Source: Bacteroidaceae bacterium (lineage in GTDB: Bacteria; Bacteroidota; Bacteroidia; Bacteroidales; Bacteroidaceae). Taken from it: a stretch of 58,181 nt of DNA. Below, one piece after another: positions 44,600 to 53,536 of the stretch. Position numbers and translations under genes: made by a program. The notes below the pieces were generated by a model. The model did not search any database, was not told the DNA's origin, and was given only the letters and a program-made list of their open reading frames with translations. Position 1 is the first letter of the stretch. The number at the start of each line of letters is the position of its first letter. The stretch covers positions 1 through 58,181 of the forward strand of contig JAFUVM010000006.1 in the NCBI GenBank assembly GCA_017483665.1, in the 5' to 3' direction.

Positions 44600-45760
44600 C
44601 TAACAGAAGCTCTCGATAAGGTACGTGCCGATGAAGTAGAGCCAGTGGGTGATGATGCCGGCGGAAAGGCCTGCAACGAGGGTGCAGGTGAAGGAGCGGG
44701 AGATGAAGTGACGGTAGCCGAGCGAGTCGAGCGTGGCGGCGTCGGCGCTGAGGAAGCCGCTCCAGCACATGCCCATGGCGGTGAAGACGGCTATGGCATT
44801 GCTGTCGATGATGCCTTTGGTCATCATCTCGGGGATGAGTCCGAGCGCTGCTCCTACGGTTCCGAGTGCTGTGATGGGGAAAGCCACAAGCTCGGCAGCG
44901 TCGAAGCCGAAGAGCCAGCGGATGACGAAGCCCAGCTTGCCTGCCAGCAGCGGCAGCAGCTCGGTGCCCTGATAAGCTTCGCCGGTGTAGGTGCCTGTCT
45001 CTGAGTCAGCTCCGAAGGTGAGCGTCATGACGAACGTCGAAATGATGAGTACGCCCGGAATGATGGCGAGGCCGACCTCCACGCCCGTCTTGCCGCCGTC
45101 GAGCAGGGCATCGAGCACACGGACGAAGAGCGTCTGCCGCGAGTCCTCGTCGGGGTGAGTCTCGTACTTGCCTGTTGCCATCTCTTGCTCTTTGTCCGCG
45201 ATGACGTCTTCGTCGAGGTATTCCGGGTGCTCCTTGAGGATGAGCCGTTGCATGAGTCGCGTGCTGATGATGCTGCCGATGATGGCTCCGACGAGGCCGT
45301 AGAGCGGTTCGGTGTAGAAGCCGTGGCCCATCATGAAGATGATGACGAGCAGGCCCATGGCGTAGCTTCCGGCGAAGTTGACGAGGCTGATGTGCTGGTA
45401 GCGCTTGAAGTAGCGGCTGAACTGCGGGTTCTTTGCCACGGAGATGATGGCTGGCTTGTCGCTGAGGAACGTCATCAAGGCTCCGGCAGAGGAGACGCCG
45501 GGCAGGTTGAAGAGCGGACGCAGCACGGGCTTCAGCATCCGTTGCAGCAGGTCGACTACGCCGAAGACGCTGAAGATGCGGCTCAAGGCGCCTGTCAGCA
45601 CACACATTGCCATGAGGTAGAAGACGGTGTTGAGCAGGAGGTCGTGGGCTGTGCGCATGATGGTGTTGAGCATATTGGTGAAGCCCATCACCGACGAGAG
45701 GTAGCCGAAGAGGATGATGATGACCGCCAGGCAGGGAATGCCGCGAGGGATTTTTTTCAT
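44600..45760 (-). CDS. Gate-domain (nucleoside recognition, YjiH-like) membrane protein
   Basis: 386 residues, eight or more hydrophobic helices. The Gate/nucleoside-recognition pattern is seen in SDKPAIISVAKNPQFSRYF, GLAIIPGVLIISTFVMTLTF (core AIIPGVLIIST) and DAAELVAFPITALGTVGAALG. A Lys/Asp-rich cytoplasmic loop splits the halves (about residues 185-215). YjiH-type proteins have no settled substrate. It is the last gene of the ftsK-side run and is followed by a strong hairpin. Confidence 0.78.
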   Translation of the reverse strand: MKKIPRGIPCLAVIIILFGYLSSVMGFTNMLNTIMRTAHDLLLNTVFYLMAMCVLTGALSRIFSVFGVVDLLQRMLKPVLRPLFNLPGVSSAGALMTFLSDKPAIISVAKNPQFSRYFKRYQHISLVNFAGSYAMGLLVIIFMMGHGFYTEPLYGLVGAIIGSIISTRLMQRLILKEHPEYLDEDVIADKEQEMATGKYETHPDEDSRQTLFVRVLDALLDGGKTGVEVGLAIIPGVLIISTFVMTLTFGADSETGTYTGEAYQGTELLPLLAGKLGFVIRWLFGFDAAELVAFPITALGTVGAALGLIPEMMTKGIIDSNAIAVFTAMGMCWSGFLSADAATLDSLGYRHFISRSFTCTLVAGLSAGIITHWLYFIGTYLIESFC

Positions 45761-45779
45761 GGTACGGGTAGGGTGGGGA

Positions 45780-46568
45780 TTAGAAGATTCTGCCGCAGAC
45801 GCGGATATTGAGGACGGGGTAGACGGGCAGCTTGCTGATGACCTTCGTGATGCCGCCGCTCAGGTCGCCGACATCGGTGGTCGGTGCCTCGATGCCGTTG
45901 CAGTAGACCGTCGGCTTGCCCCAGATGATGCAGCCCAGGTCGAACTTCACGCCGATTCTCTTCTTGGGCACAGCCCTGCCGAAGCCGATGCCGACGTAGG
46001 GCTTCACCTTGTTCACGTGAGCCAGAGCCGTGATGTTGCCCTCCCGGTCGGGCTCCAGCAGATAGTGCCCCAGCTTCAGCCCGATATGCTCCTGCGCCCC
46101 GCCGGGATTGATGGTGTTGTAGAGGTCGATGGCTTGGTTGGCAATCGCCAGTTCGGTCAGCGGCTCCTTGTTGCTTATCTCGAGGATGTCGCCCGAGCCG
46201 TAGTAGATGCCTGCGGTGATGTGGAAACTGCTCAGCATAGGCACCGGAAGGACGTTGACCATGACCTTCAGCTCCTTCATCGACGGGTGTCCGTTCATGT
46301 CGACCGAGCTCATCGGGAGCGTCTGTCCGCCGGCAAAGGAGGGGGTGCTTACCTTCAGCGTCGGGTTGAGCGAAAACTTGGGCAGCATGGTGAAGCCTGC
46401 CTGTACGTCGACAAACGACGTGACGGGCACAGCGAGGTCCACGCTCCAGCCGGGAGTGCCCACCTCAGCGCCGACGGAAAGGTGGTTCAGGATGCGCAGG
46501 TCCGGCAGCACCGAGGCGTGGACCTGTATCAGAAACATGCTGGCAAGCATCAGTAAGACTTTCTTCAT
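45780..46568 (-). CDS. Outer-membrane beta-barrel-like protein, unassigned
   Basis: 262 residues with a signal peptide (MKKVLLMLASMFLIQVHAS) and alternating polar/hydrophobic strands (GWSVDLAVPVTSFVDVQAGF; FHITAGIYYGSGDI; VKPYVGIGFGRAVP; IGVKFDLGCIIWG). It ends in an aromatic residue (RVCGRIF), as outer-membrane barrels usually do. Function unknown. It lies between the ABC ATPase gene (22 bp) and the Gate-domain gene (19 bp) on the same strand. Confidence 0.7.
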   Translation of the reverse strand: MKKVLLMLASMFLIQVHASVLPDLRILNHLSVGAEVGTPGWSVDLAVPVTSFVDVQAGFTMLPKFSLNPTLKVSTPSFAGGQTLPMSSVDMNGHPSMKELKVMVNVLPVPMLSSFHITAGIYYGSGDILEISNKEPLTELAIANQAIDLYNTINPGGAQEHIGLKLGHYLLEPDREGNITALAHVNKVKPYVGIGFGRAVPKKRIGVKFDLGCIIWGKPTVYCNGIEAPTTDVGDLSGGITKVISKLPVYPVLNIRVCGRIF

Positions 46569-46590
46569 GGGGATGGGGATTTGTCTGCGT

Positions 46591-47385
46591 TTACTCGTTT
46601 ATCTCAAAGTAGTTTTCCAGAATGGCCTGTGCCTGTCTCTCGCGGTTGTCAATGTCCTGGATGACCTTACCGTTTTCCAGGAGCACGATACGGCTGGAGA
46701 TGTCGACGGTGTGCTGCAGGTTGTGACTGCTGACGAGAATCGTGGCTCCCGTCTCTTTGTTGTACTTCTGCAGCACGTGCTTGATGGCGTTCTGGCTGCT
46801 GGGGTCGAGGAAGTTGAAGGGCTCGTCGAGGATCAGCACCTGCGGCCTGAGCAGCATGGCAGCCATGATGCCCACCTTCTGCTTGTTGCCTGCGCTGAGT
46901 GTGCGTATGAGCTTCTTCTGCCCCGCAAGCTCGCCGGCCATGAAGTGCTGGAACTGGGCAAGGAACTCCTGCAGCTGCTCGTCGCTGGTGTCGGTCAGGC
47001 GGGCTATGAACTGGAAGTATTCGTCGGGCGTCAGGTAGTCGATGAGGAAGCTCTCGTCCACGAAGGCGCCCGTCCAGTCCTTCCAATCCTCCGTCTCGGC
47101 AACGTTAAGGACCCTCTCTGACTCCCCCTTAAAGGGGGATGAGTCAATAGCTTTTGCATACTGATTCTCCCCCTGCAAGGGGGAGTTAGAGGGGGTCCAC
47201 TCCATGCAGACAGTTCCCGTGTCGGCCTTGATGAGGTCGAGAATGAGGCGGAACAAGGTGCTCTTGCCTGCTCCGTTGTTACCCACAAGCCCCAGCAGCT
47301 CGCCGCTGTGGATGGTCAGGTCGGGAATGTCGACGGCTGTCTTCTCGCCGAAGGTCTTCTTGAGGTCCTTTATAATTATGTCCAT
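46591..47385 (-). CDS. ABC transporter ATP-binding protein
   Basis: 264-residue ATPase pairing with the DUF5687 permease next door. Walker A GNNGAGKST near residue 35, signature LSAGNKQKVGIMAAML, Walker B VLILDEPFNFLDP and the H-loop SSHNLQHTVDI are intact. A 30-residue palindromic insertion at residues 63-92 (TPSNSPLQGENQ to DSSPFKGESERV) lies between GTVCMEW and LNVAETEDWKDW, before the Q-loop region. Transport direction and substrate are not evident. DUF5687 pairs are usually presumed exporters. Confidence 0.9.
   Translation of the reverse strand: MDIIIKDLKKTFGEKTAVDIPDLTIHSGELLGLVGNNGAGKSTLFRLILDLIKADTGTVCMEWTPSNSPLQGENQYAKAIDSSPFKGESERVLNVAETEDWKDWTGAFVDESFLIDYLTPDEYFQFIARLTDTSDEQLQEFLAQFQHFMAGELAGQKKLIRTLSAGNKQKVGIMAAMLLRPQVLILDEPFNFLDPSSQNAIKHVLQKYNKETGATILVSSHNLQHTVDISSRIVLLENGKVIQDIDNRERQAQAILENYFEINE
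47109..47198 (-). repeat. In-frame palindromic element in the ABC ATPase gene (cleanest copy)
   Basis: Exactly 90 bp (30 codons). The ends ggaccctctctgactccccc and gggggagttagagggggtcc are near-perfect reverse complements. Each arm carries a second palindrome (cccccttaaaggggg; ccccctgcaaggggg). The 28-bp AT-rich centre is unique. It is the best example of the family seen in nadE-to-asnS genes of this window. Confidence 0.92.
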
Positions 47386-47390
47386 ATCAC

Positions 47391-47474
47391 TTTAACTTTT
47401 TATCTTTTCACTTTTTCACCTTTTCACTTTTTCACCTTTTCACTTTTTCACTTTTTCACCTTTTCACCTTTTCA
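47391..47474. repeat. Pyrimidine-rich tandem tract (ctttttcac units)
   Basis: About ten 8-9 bp units of the type ctttttcac or cttttcac fill the gap between the ABC ATPase start and the permease stop. The permease TGA (47472-47474, minus strand) lies within the tract, so the repeat has set the C-terminus of the permease. Similar tracts lie at 50519 and 50641. Confidence 0.85.
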
Positions 47475-48971
47475 ACTTTGTCTCGAAGCCCTGAACCCTT
47501 CCATGTTCTTGTATCGCCGCGCCATGAAACGCCGGTAGACGTTGCGCAGCCAGTAGGGATGTGTGGCGATGCCTGCGATGCCAAACGCGGCAAGGAGTAT
47601 GTAGCCCCAGGGCTCGCCCAGCAATGCCGTGGCCGCCCTCTCCAGTCCGAGGGGCAGGAAGAAGATGACCGTGCTGATGATTTGCTGTGCCGTGTTGCCC
47701 TGCTTGCTGGTTATCTTTGAGTTCATAGGCAGAGTGTTGTTGTTGTAGACTGCCATCTGGAAGAACATTGGATAGAGCACGCCTGCCGTGAGGAAGAAGT
47801 AGCCCGCATTCATCCAGACGGACATCTTGCCGATAATCATGAGCGGAAGCTGGATGATAGGCGGAATGAACAGCAGCAGGACGTTGAAGTAGTACTTCGC
47901 CGTGAGCAGTTGCAGGATGCTTTCGCGGCGGCTCATCAGGCCGTCGATGTAGTTGCCCTCGTAGCACATGATGGTCACGAGCGTCATCATGCCAAGGATA
48001 ATATAGTTGTAGAGGCAGATGAACGGGCGCATGAAGTTGTTGTCGTAGACATCGCTGAAGTACATGATGACGCTGAACATCACCATGAAACCGATGCCGA
48101 CGAAGAAACTCATCCTTACGGACTTGTTGCGGAGCCGTTGCTTGACCTCAAGCTTCAGGTATTCGCCGAGCTTGCCGTAGCGGTTCAGGAAGTTGAGCTG
48201 TGTGGCGTGCTTCATCTCGCGGTCTTCCTTCTTCCCGATTTCGGCGTGCACCATGCCCATCTGCAGACGGAAGTTCGCCCAGTAGAGGAGCGCTATGAGA
48301 ATGCCGGTGCAGAGGAAAGGCAGGAAGTCCCACTTGAGGAAGCTGTACATCAGCAGGGTGCTGGGCATGTCAAGGGGATTCTTGTCGGGTACGAGCATGA
48401 TGGCAAGCAAAGCGCCATGAATGGCGGCAGGCAGCAGCGTCCAGGCCAGATGCTTCAGGATGAGAGCCCGGCAGAAGAGATAGAAGAAGCCGTTGGCTAT
48501 GCATAGAAGCCACCAGCCAAGCAGCCATCCGAAGAATGCGCCCCATCCCAGGGGAACGGTTATGGTGATGAGCCCGAACGGCACGAGCAGGAACCACCAG
48601 TACAGATTGCCCCAGGCCAGGCCGGAGCGAATGAGATAGGTGTGCATCAGGAAGGAGCGGCGTACGGGCAGCAAGGCATAGGGCTGTGCACGCTGTGCCG
48701 GCGTCTCCTGAAGTCCGAAGCGAAGCCAGAAGTCAACGATAATCAGGTAGAGCATGCCTCCGTCGAAGACATGGAAGGCGGCCACGCCGTTGTAGCTGTT
48801 CTTCATGCCGATGCCCATCACCACGCCCATGAAGAGCAGGATAGCGGCATCGTAAAGCCACATGAAGGCCATGAGGAACTTCATGAAGCGGTTCTTGTCA
48901 ATCATCGGATGCCGTTGGTCCTGAAGATTGGCATTATGCCGTATGAGCCTGTAAAGCTTGTATGAGTTCAT
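47472..48971 (-). CDS. DUF5687 family ABC-2-like permease
   Basis: 499 residues, about twelve hydrophobic helices, the Bacteroidetes DUF5687 membrane protein. I chose the start MNSYKLYRLIRHNANLQDQ because its ATG overlaps the trxB stop (ATGA); the 58 residues upstream in frame are trxB shadow. Central features are FLVPFGLITITVPLGWGAFF, the KQRLRNKSVRMSFFVGIGF region and MLVTIMCYEGNYIDGLMSR (cores). It should form the membrane half of a transporter with the ATPase downstream. Confidence 0.85.
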   Translation of the reverse strand: MNSYKLYRLIRHNANLQDQRHPMIDKNRFMKFLMAFMWLYDAAILLFMGVVMGIGMKNSYNGVAAFHVFDGGMLYLIIVDFWLRFGLQETPAQRAQPYALLPVRRSFLMHTYLIRSGLAWGNLYWWFLLVPFGLITITVPLGWGAFFGWLLGWWLLCIANGFFYLFCRALILKHLAWTLLPAAIHGALLAIMLVPDKNPLDMPSTLLMYSFLKWDFLPFLCTGILIALLYWANFRLQMGMVHAEIGKKEDREMKHATQLNFLNRYGKLGEYLKLEVKQRLRNKSVRMSFFVGIGFMVMFSVIMYFSDVYDNNFMRPFICLYNYIILGMMTLVTIMCYEGNYIDGLMSRRESILQLLTAKYYFNVLLLFIPPIIQLPLMIIGKMSVWMNAGYFFLTAGVLYPMFFQMAVYNNNTLPMNSKITSKQGNTAQQIISTVIFFLPLGLERAATALLGEPWGYILLAAFGIAGIATHPYWLRNVYRRFMARRYKNMEGFRASRQS

Positions 48972-49897
48972 TGTGCCAGATATTTTTCCGCCTCCATTGC
49001 TGCCTTTGCCCCGCTGCCAGCGGCAATGACTGCCTGTCGGTAGCGCGGGTCGGCCACGTCGCCTGCAACAAAGACTCCGGGGATGGAGGTGCGGGGTGAA
49101 TCGCCTTCGCTGAGCAGGTAGCCCTCGGCATCGGTCTGGAGCCAAGGCGTGAAGAGTTCGCTGTTGGGATGGTGACCGATGGCAAGGAAGAAGCCGTCGA
49201 TGGGCAGGTCGTACCGACGTTCGTCGCTCTCCCCCTTCCTATATACAAGATGTGCTCCCTCCACTCCGTCCTCTCCGTAGAGGCCAAGCGTGTTCGTCTC
49301 GAAGAGCACCTCGACCTTCTCGTTGCTGAAGACGCGGTCCTGCATGATTTTGCTGGCTCGGAGGAAGGGCTTGCGCACGATGAGGTAGACCTTCTGAGCC
49401 AGTCCTGCCAGGTAGGAAGCCTCCTCGCAGGCTGTGTCGCCGCCTCCCACTACGGCCACCACCTTCTTGCGGTAGAAGAAGCCGTCGCACGTGGCACAGG
49501 CACTCACGCCCTTGCCCATGTACGTCTGCTCGTCGGCGAGGCCGAGGTACTTGGCGCTGGCACCTGTGGCAATGATGAGGCTGTCGGCCTCCCACTGGCT
49601 TCCGTCGTCGAGGCTGATGCGGAAAGGCCGCACACCGAGGTCGGCACTTGTTGCCACGTTGGGGAGCATCGTCGTTCCGAAACGTTCAGCCTGCCTCCGC
49701 ATGCTGTCCATCAACTCGCCTGCATCGATGCCGTCGGGGAAGCCGGGGATGTTCTCCACTTCCTTGGTGATGGTGAGCTGGCCACCGGGTTGCGGACCTT
49801 CGAGCAAGGTGGGGGAGAGGTTAGCCCTGCCTGCATAGATGGCAGCTGTGTAGCCCGCCGGACCGCTACCTATAATCAAAAGCTTAGTACTGTTCAT
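48968..49897 (-). CDS. trxB: Thioredoxin reductase
   Basis: 309-residue flavoenzyme that uses NADPH to reduce thioredoxin. FAD motif IGSGPAGYTAAIYAGRA, redox pair C134-A-T-C137 (SACATCDGFFYRKK), NADPH motif VVGGGDTACEEASYLAG and the terminal GVFVAGDVADPRYRQ. It overlaps the DUF5687 gene by 4 bp and follows the lolA-like gene by 45 bp, part of a ftsK-lolA-trxB order found in related genomes. Confidence 0.96.
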   Translation of the reverse strand: MNSTKLLIIGSGPAGYTAAIYAGRANLSPTLLEGPQPGGQLTITKEVENIPGFPDGIDAGELMDSMRRQAERFGTTMLPNVATSADLGVRPFRISLDDGSQWEADSLIIATGASAKYLGLADEQTYMGKGVSACATCDGFFYRKKVVAVVGGGDTACEEASYLAGLAQKVYLIVRKPFLRASKIMQDRVFSNEKVEVLFETNTLGLYGEDGVEGAHLVYRKGESDERRYDLPIDGFFLAIGHHPNSELFTPWLQTDAEGYLLSEGDSPRTSIPGVFVAGDVADPRYRQAVIAAGSGAKAAMEAEKYLAQ

Positions 49898-49942
49898 ACT
49901 TGAAGATATGAGTTTAGTGTTTAGAGTTTAGAGACATTCATG

Positions 49943-50599
49943 CTATCGCATGTCGTTGACGAGCACATCGGGATAATCCTTTTCCGGGAAGGTGAAGAAC
50001 GTGTCGCCAAGGTTGACGTTACCCATGAAGCCGGTGATGCTGACGCGTTGCCAGTCGTCGCTTTCGCGCACTCTGATGCAAAGCGGCTGGTAGTCGCTCT
50101 TGCGTATGTCGACGTACACTTCCTTGACGTCCATCTTGGCATACTTCGCTTTCAGGTATACCTCGTACACGGGGTCGCCTCGCAGCACGGACTCCTTGAC
50201 ACTGATCTTGAAGCCCTTCTTGTATATCTCCATGAAGGTGTAGGGATTCATGGCGGCCATCTCTTTGCGCGAAGGCTCGTCGATGCTCACTTCGTTGCTG
50301 CTGGGCACGTAGCACCAGCGGGTCTTGCCGTCGTACCAGGTGGTGACTCCGTCGGCATCCAGCTTCAGCTTGCTTCCCTGCAGCCACATGGTGCCTGTCG
50401 CAGAAGCGCGTTCCGTAGTCCCTGCAAAGATGCTTGCATGGTATTCTATCTTCACGTTGCCGGCCTGCCGGATGCGGTCGGCTGCAATGTCGAGCACCTT
50501 CATGGCATCCTGGGCCATTAAAAGGTGAAAAGGTGAAAAAGTGAAAAGGTAAATAAAAAGCAGGAATGCTATGCGTTTCATGTTCTTTGGCTTTTTCAT
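49943..50599 (-). CDS. LolA-like outer-membrane lipoprotein carrier
   Basis: 218-residue periplasmic protein of the LolA fold (DAMKVLDIAADRIRQAGNVK; MWLQGSKLKLDADGVTTWYD; TWYDGKTRWCYVPSSNEVSI cores), which should shuttle lipoproteins or act in outer-membrane biogenesis. The start could also be the Met at 50581 (MKRIAFLLFIYLF). The hydrophobic core of its signal peptide, FTFSPFHLLMAQ, is encoded by a pyrimidine-type tandem tract, so a mobile repeat appears to have been used as export signal. It follows ftsK by 87 bp. Confidence 0.85.
   Translation of the reverse strand: MKKPKNMKRIAFLLFIYLFTFSPFHLLMAQDAMKVLDIAADRIRQAGNVKIEYHASIFAGTTERASATGTMWLQGSKLKLDADGVTTWYDGKTRWCYVPSSNEVSIDEPSRKEMAAMNPYTFMEIYKKGFKISVKESVLRGDPVYEVYLKAKYAKMDVKEVYVDIRKSDYQPLCIRVRESDDWQRVSITGFMGNVNLGDTFFTFPEKDYPDVLVNDMR
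50515..50551. repeat. Tandem tract inside the lolA signal peptide
   Basis: aaaaggtgaaaaggtgaa followed by aaagtgaaaaggtaaat is the reverse complement of the ctttttcac-type tract seen at 47391. Here it is translated as part of the signal peptide (IYLFTFSPFHLL). Confidence 0.75.
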
Positions 50600-50640
50600 T
50601 TCTTTATAGTTCTATTGTTCTACATTAATTGTCTTGTTGT

Positions 50641-50690
50641 CCTTCTCATCTTTTAACCTTTTAACCTTTTCACATTTTTACTTTTTTCAT
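50641..50690. repeat. Pyrimidine-rich tract after ftsK
   Basis: cttttaaccttttaacc followed by ttttcacatttttac, the third tract of the same type. It touches the ftsK TGA stop (50687-50689) and fills part of the gap before the lolA-like gene. Confidence 0.7.
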
Positions 50691-53209
50691 CTAAGGTTGT
50701 CTATTATCATCATCAGTTGGTCTTCGCTGACGCAGAGCACTTCGCGCGGCTTGCTGCCCTTGGCAGGACCTACGATGCCTGCTTTCTCGAGCTGGTCCAT
50801 CAATCGTCCGGCACGGTTGTAGCCGATTGAGAACTTGCGTTGTATCATGCTGGTGCTGCCGTTCTGTTCGTTGACGATGAGCCGTGCGGCATCCTCGAAC
50901 ATGGGGTCGAGGCGCGTCATGTCCACGTCGGCAATGCTGTTCTCGTCGTCGCCGTCGAGTGGAACTTCCGGCAGGAGATAGGGCGAGACATAGCTTTGCT
51001 GCTTGGCGATGTAGTTGACGATGTCCTCCAGCTCGTCTGTGTCGATGAATGCACATTGTATGCGGACGGGTTCCGAGCCTGTCATCAGCAGCATGTCGCC
51101 CTTGCCGACAAGTTGGTTGGCGCCGGTCCGGTCGAGGATGGTCTTGCTGTCGACGCCCGACGAGACCTTGAAGGCCATTCGGGCCGGGAAGTTGGCCTTG
51201 ATGGTGCCGGTGATGATGTTGGCTGTGGGGCGCTGTGTAGCGATAATCATGTGGATGCCGACGGCGCGGGCCAGCTGGGCGATGCGGGCGATGGGCAGCT
51301 CAATCTCCTTGCCTGCCGTCATGATGAGGTCGCCGTACTCGTCGATGACAACCACGATGTAGGGCATGTAGCGGTGGCCGTTCTGCGGATTGAGCTGGCG
51401 TTCGCGGAACTTCTCGTTGTACTCCTTGACGTTCCTTGCATGAGCCTTCTTCAGGAGGTCGTAGCGGTTGTCCATCTCGATGCAAAGGCTCTTGAGTGTC
51501 TGGATGACCTTGTTTACGTCGGTGATGATGGGTTCCTCCACGTCCTCGTTGCCTTCCACCTGTGCCAGGAAATGGTTCACGATGGGAGCATAGAGGCTGA
51601 ACTCTACCTTCTTCGGGTCAATCATCACGAGCTTCAGCTCTGCAGGATGCTTCTTGTAGAGGAGCGACGTGAGGATGACGTTCAGACCGACCGACTTACC
51701 CTGACCCGTTGCACCGGCGACAAGCAGGTGCGGCATCTTGGTGAGGTCGGCCATGAAGACTTCGTTGGTGATGGTCTTGCCCAAGGCCATCGGCAGCTCG
51801 TAGTCGGTCTCCTGGAACTTGCGGCTGTTCAGTATGCTTTCCATCGACACCATCTGCGGCTTGGCGTTCGGCACTTCGATGCCGATGGTGCCCTTGCCGG
51901 GAATGGGCGCAATGATGCGGATGCCGAGGGCGCTGAGGCTGAGGGCAATGTCGTCTTCCAGATTGCGAATCGTGCTGATGCGGATGCCGGGGGCAGGCGT
52001 TATCTCGTAGAGCGTGATGGTGGGGCCGATGGTGGCTTTCGTATTGTCGAGTATCTCGACGCGGAAGTTGCGCAGAACTGTCTTGATGCGGTTCTTGTTG
52101 TTGCGCTGCTCCTCCATGTCGATGGCGTTCGACGATGTGTCGTAGTGTCTGAGCAGGTCGATGGTGGGGTACTTGTAGTTCTCGAGGTCAAGCTTCGGGT
52201 CGTAAGGCTCCAGGGCGCCGTCGTCGCCCAGGCTGGCTTTCTCGGGTTCGTGGCCGACGACCACCGTTATGTCGTCGGTGTCGGGCTCCTCTTTCCCCTT
52301 GAGGAGGGCCAGCGGGTCGTCGCCGAACTCTATGGTGGTTGCTGTCGTGGAGGCATCGTCGACAAAGGGCGTCCGTATCTCTGTCTCGTCGTTGTTGTCC
52401 TTCTCTGATAAAGCATCCTCGCTGTCGGGCATCAGGGGGTATTCCACTTCCGTTTCCTCCTTTTCCTCGTCGCTGCCAGCTCCTGCCTCGTCCTTATCAG
52501 GCTGTTCGTCTACGTCCTTTTTGCGGATGACGAAGTGCCGCAGGCAGGTGATGGCTTCTTCGCTCAGGTAGAACAGGTATAGCAGGGCGGACAGGATGAA
52601 GATGAGCAACGTGCCCAGTCCGCCTACCTTTTCCATGAGGAACTGCAACTCGTTGCGACCTATCATGCCGCCCCAGATGATGTATGAGTCCTGAACCAGA
52701 TTGGGGAAGAGGTGGACGATGTAGGCGGCGAAGGCGGAGGCCCAGGCCATGATGATCATGCAGTTGATGAACCAGAGGTGCAGGCGCACCTTTGCCAGTC
52801 CCATGATGCGGATGCTGGCGGCGAGCAGCAGTACGGGAATGAGGATGGACGAGAGCCCGAAGGTGTTGTCCATCAGCCAGTGGGCCACCTCGTACCCCCA
52901 ACGTCCCAGCCAGTTGGTTGCCGTGTAGGATTCGCTGGTGACGTACTTCTGGTCTTCTGCTCCGGTGAAGACGTGCGAGATGAGGGCAATGAGGACGGCC
53001 AGCGAGAGTGTTGCCAGCACGGCCCCCCAGACAAAGCGCAGGTTGTCTTTGTGCTCGCCGCGCACTTCGGGGTCAACGTCGCCATTGCCGGCAATGTTGG
53101 CACGCACCCAGTTGAACGAGCGGAGCCAAGTCGGTTGCGCCGTCCCCTTAGGGCTTTTTTTCTTTTTCGTATCGCCTTTATGTTGTTTGACGCTTTTCTT
53201 TGCGTTCAT
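50687..53209 (-). CDS. ftsK: DNA translocase FtsK
   Basis: Septal motor that pumps chromosome ends and activates XerCD. 840 residues: four N-terminal membrane helices (about 55-230), an acidic linker (EEKEETEVEYPLMPDSEDAL), the RecA-like motor with Walker A GATGQGKSVGLN near residue 497 and Walker B YIVVVIDEYGDLI, and a C-terminal winged-helix gamma domain (RKFSIGYNRAGRLMDQLEKAG core IGYNRAGRLMDQLE) that reads polar KOPS-type sequences. The N-terminus is Lys-rich (KKSVKQHKGDTKKKK). Confidence 0.95.
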   Translation of the reverse strand: MNAKKSVKQHKGDTKKKKSPKGTAQPTWLRSFNWVRANIAGNGDVDPEVRGEHKDNLRFVWGAVLATLSLAVLIALISHVFTGAEDQKYVTSESYTATNWLGRWGYEVAHWLMDNTFGLSSILIPVLLLAASIRIMGLAKVRLHLWFINCMIIMAWASAFAAYIVHLFPNLVQDSYIIWGGMIGRNELQFLMEKVGGLGTLLIFILSALLYLFYLSEEAITCLRHFVIRKKDVDEQPDKDEAGAGSDEEKEETEVEYPLMPDSEDALSEKDNNDETEIRTPFVDDASTTATTIEFGDDPLALLKGKEEPDTDDITVVVGHEPEKASLGDDGALEPYDPKLDLENYKYPTIDLLRHYDTSSNAIDMEEQRNNKNRIKTVLRNFRVEILDNTKATIGPTITLYEITPAPGIRISTIRNLEDDIALSLSALGIRIIAPIPGKGTIGIEVPNAKPQMVSMESILNSRKFQETDYELPMALGKTITNEVFMADLTKMPHLLVAGATGQGKSVGLNVILTSLLYKKHPAELKLVMIDPKKVEFSLYAPIVNHFLAQVEGNEDVEEPIITDVNKVIQTLKSLCIEMDNRYDLLKKAHARNVKEYNEKFRERQLNPQNGHRYMPYIVVVIDEYGDLIMTAGKEIELPIARIAQLARAVGIHMIIATQRPTANIITGTIKANFPARMAFKVSSGVDSKTILDRTGANQLVGKGDMLLMTGSEPVRIQCAFIDTDELEDIVNYIAKQQSYVSPYLLPEVPLDGDDENSIADVDMTRLDPMFEDAARLIVNEQNGSTSMIQRKFSIGYNRAGRLMDQLEKAGIVGPAKGSKPREVLCVSEDQLMMIIDNLR

Positions 53210-53241
53210 GCTATCTGTTTCCTTTATATTTAATGCGGGTG

Positions 53242-53249
53242 CAAAGATA
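53242..53249 (-). promoter_or_regulatory. -7 box for the ftsK run
   Basis: Minus strand reads TATCTTTG, 32 bp before the ftsK ATG. It may drive ftsK to the Gate-domain gene, seven genes with gaps of 87 bp or less. Confidence 0.65.
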
Positions 53250-53255
53250 CGGAAA

Positions 53256-53460
53256 AATTCTCAGACATATCGTTTTTCGCTGAATTATTTTCCTCAGTTT
53301 TCTGTATTTCTGTGTTGAAAGTTGCGGATGGAGCCGTTGTGAAAGCAGCGCGGCTTTACTGTATGCTTTGGCCGATTGCGCGAAGTTTGTCCCGGCCGGA
53401 GTGTCTGCCGCACCGCGGGAAAGTCCTTCTGTCTGGAAATAAAAAGAAAAACTTCTGCTT
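53256..53460. other. Divergent intergenic region with no gene
   Basis: The ftsK-purB gap. Outside the two promoters I find only AT-rich sequence near 53250-53320 and GC-rich unique sequence near 53330-53420. No phased repeat, hairpin or open frame with coding character stands out. Confidence 0.5.
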
Positions 53461-53487
53461 TCGTTTTGCGTTTCACGCTTTTTTTCG

Positions 53488-53495
53488 TACCTTTG
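53488..53495 (+). promoter_or_regulatory. Promoter of purB
   Basis: TACCTTTG at -7 with TTG at 53466-53468, a 19-bp spacing, the textbook Bacteroidetes arrangement. The leader is about 35 nt. Confidence 0.78.
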
Positions 53496-53536
53496 CACCC
53501 GCTTTTGAATAGGCTTACATTATATTATTGTATTAT

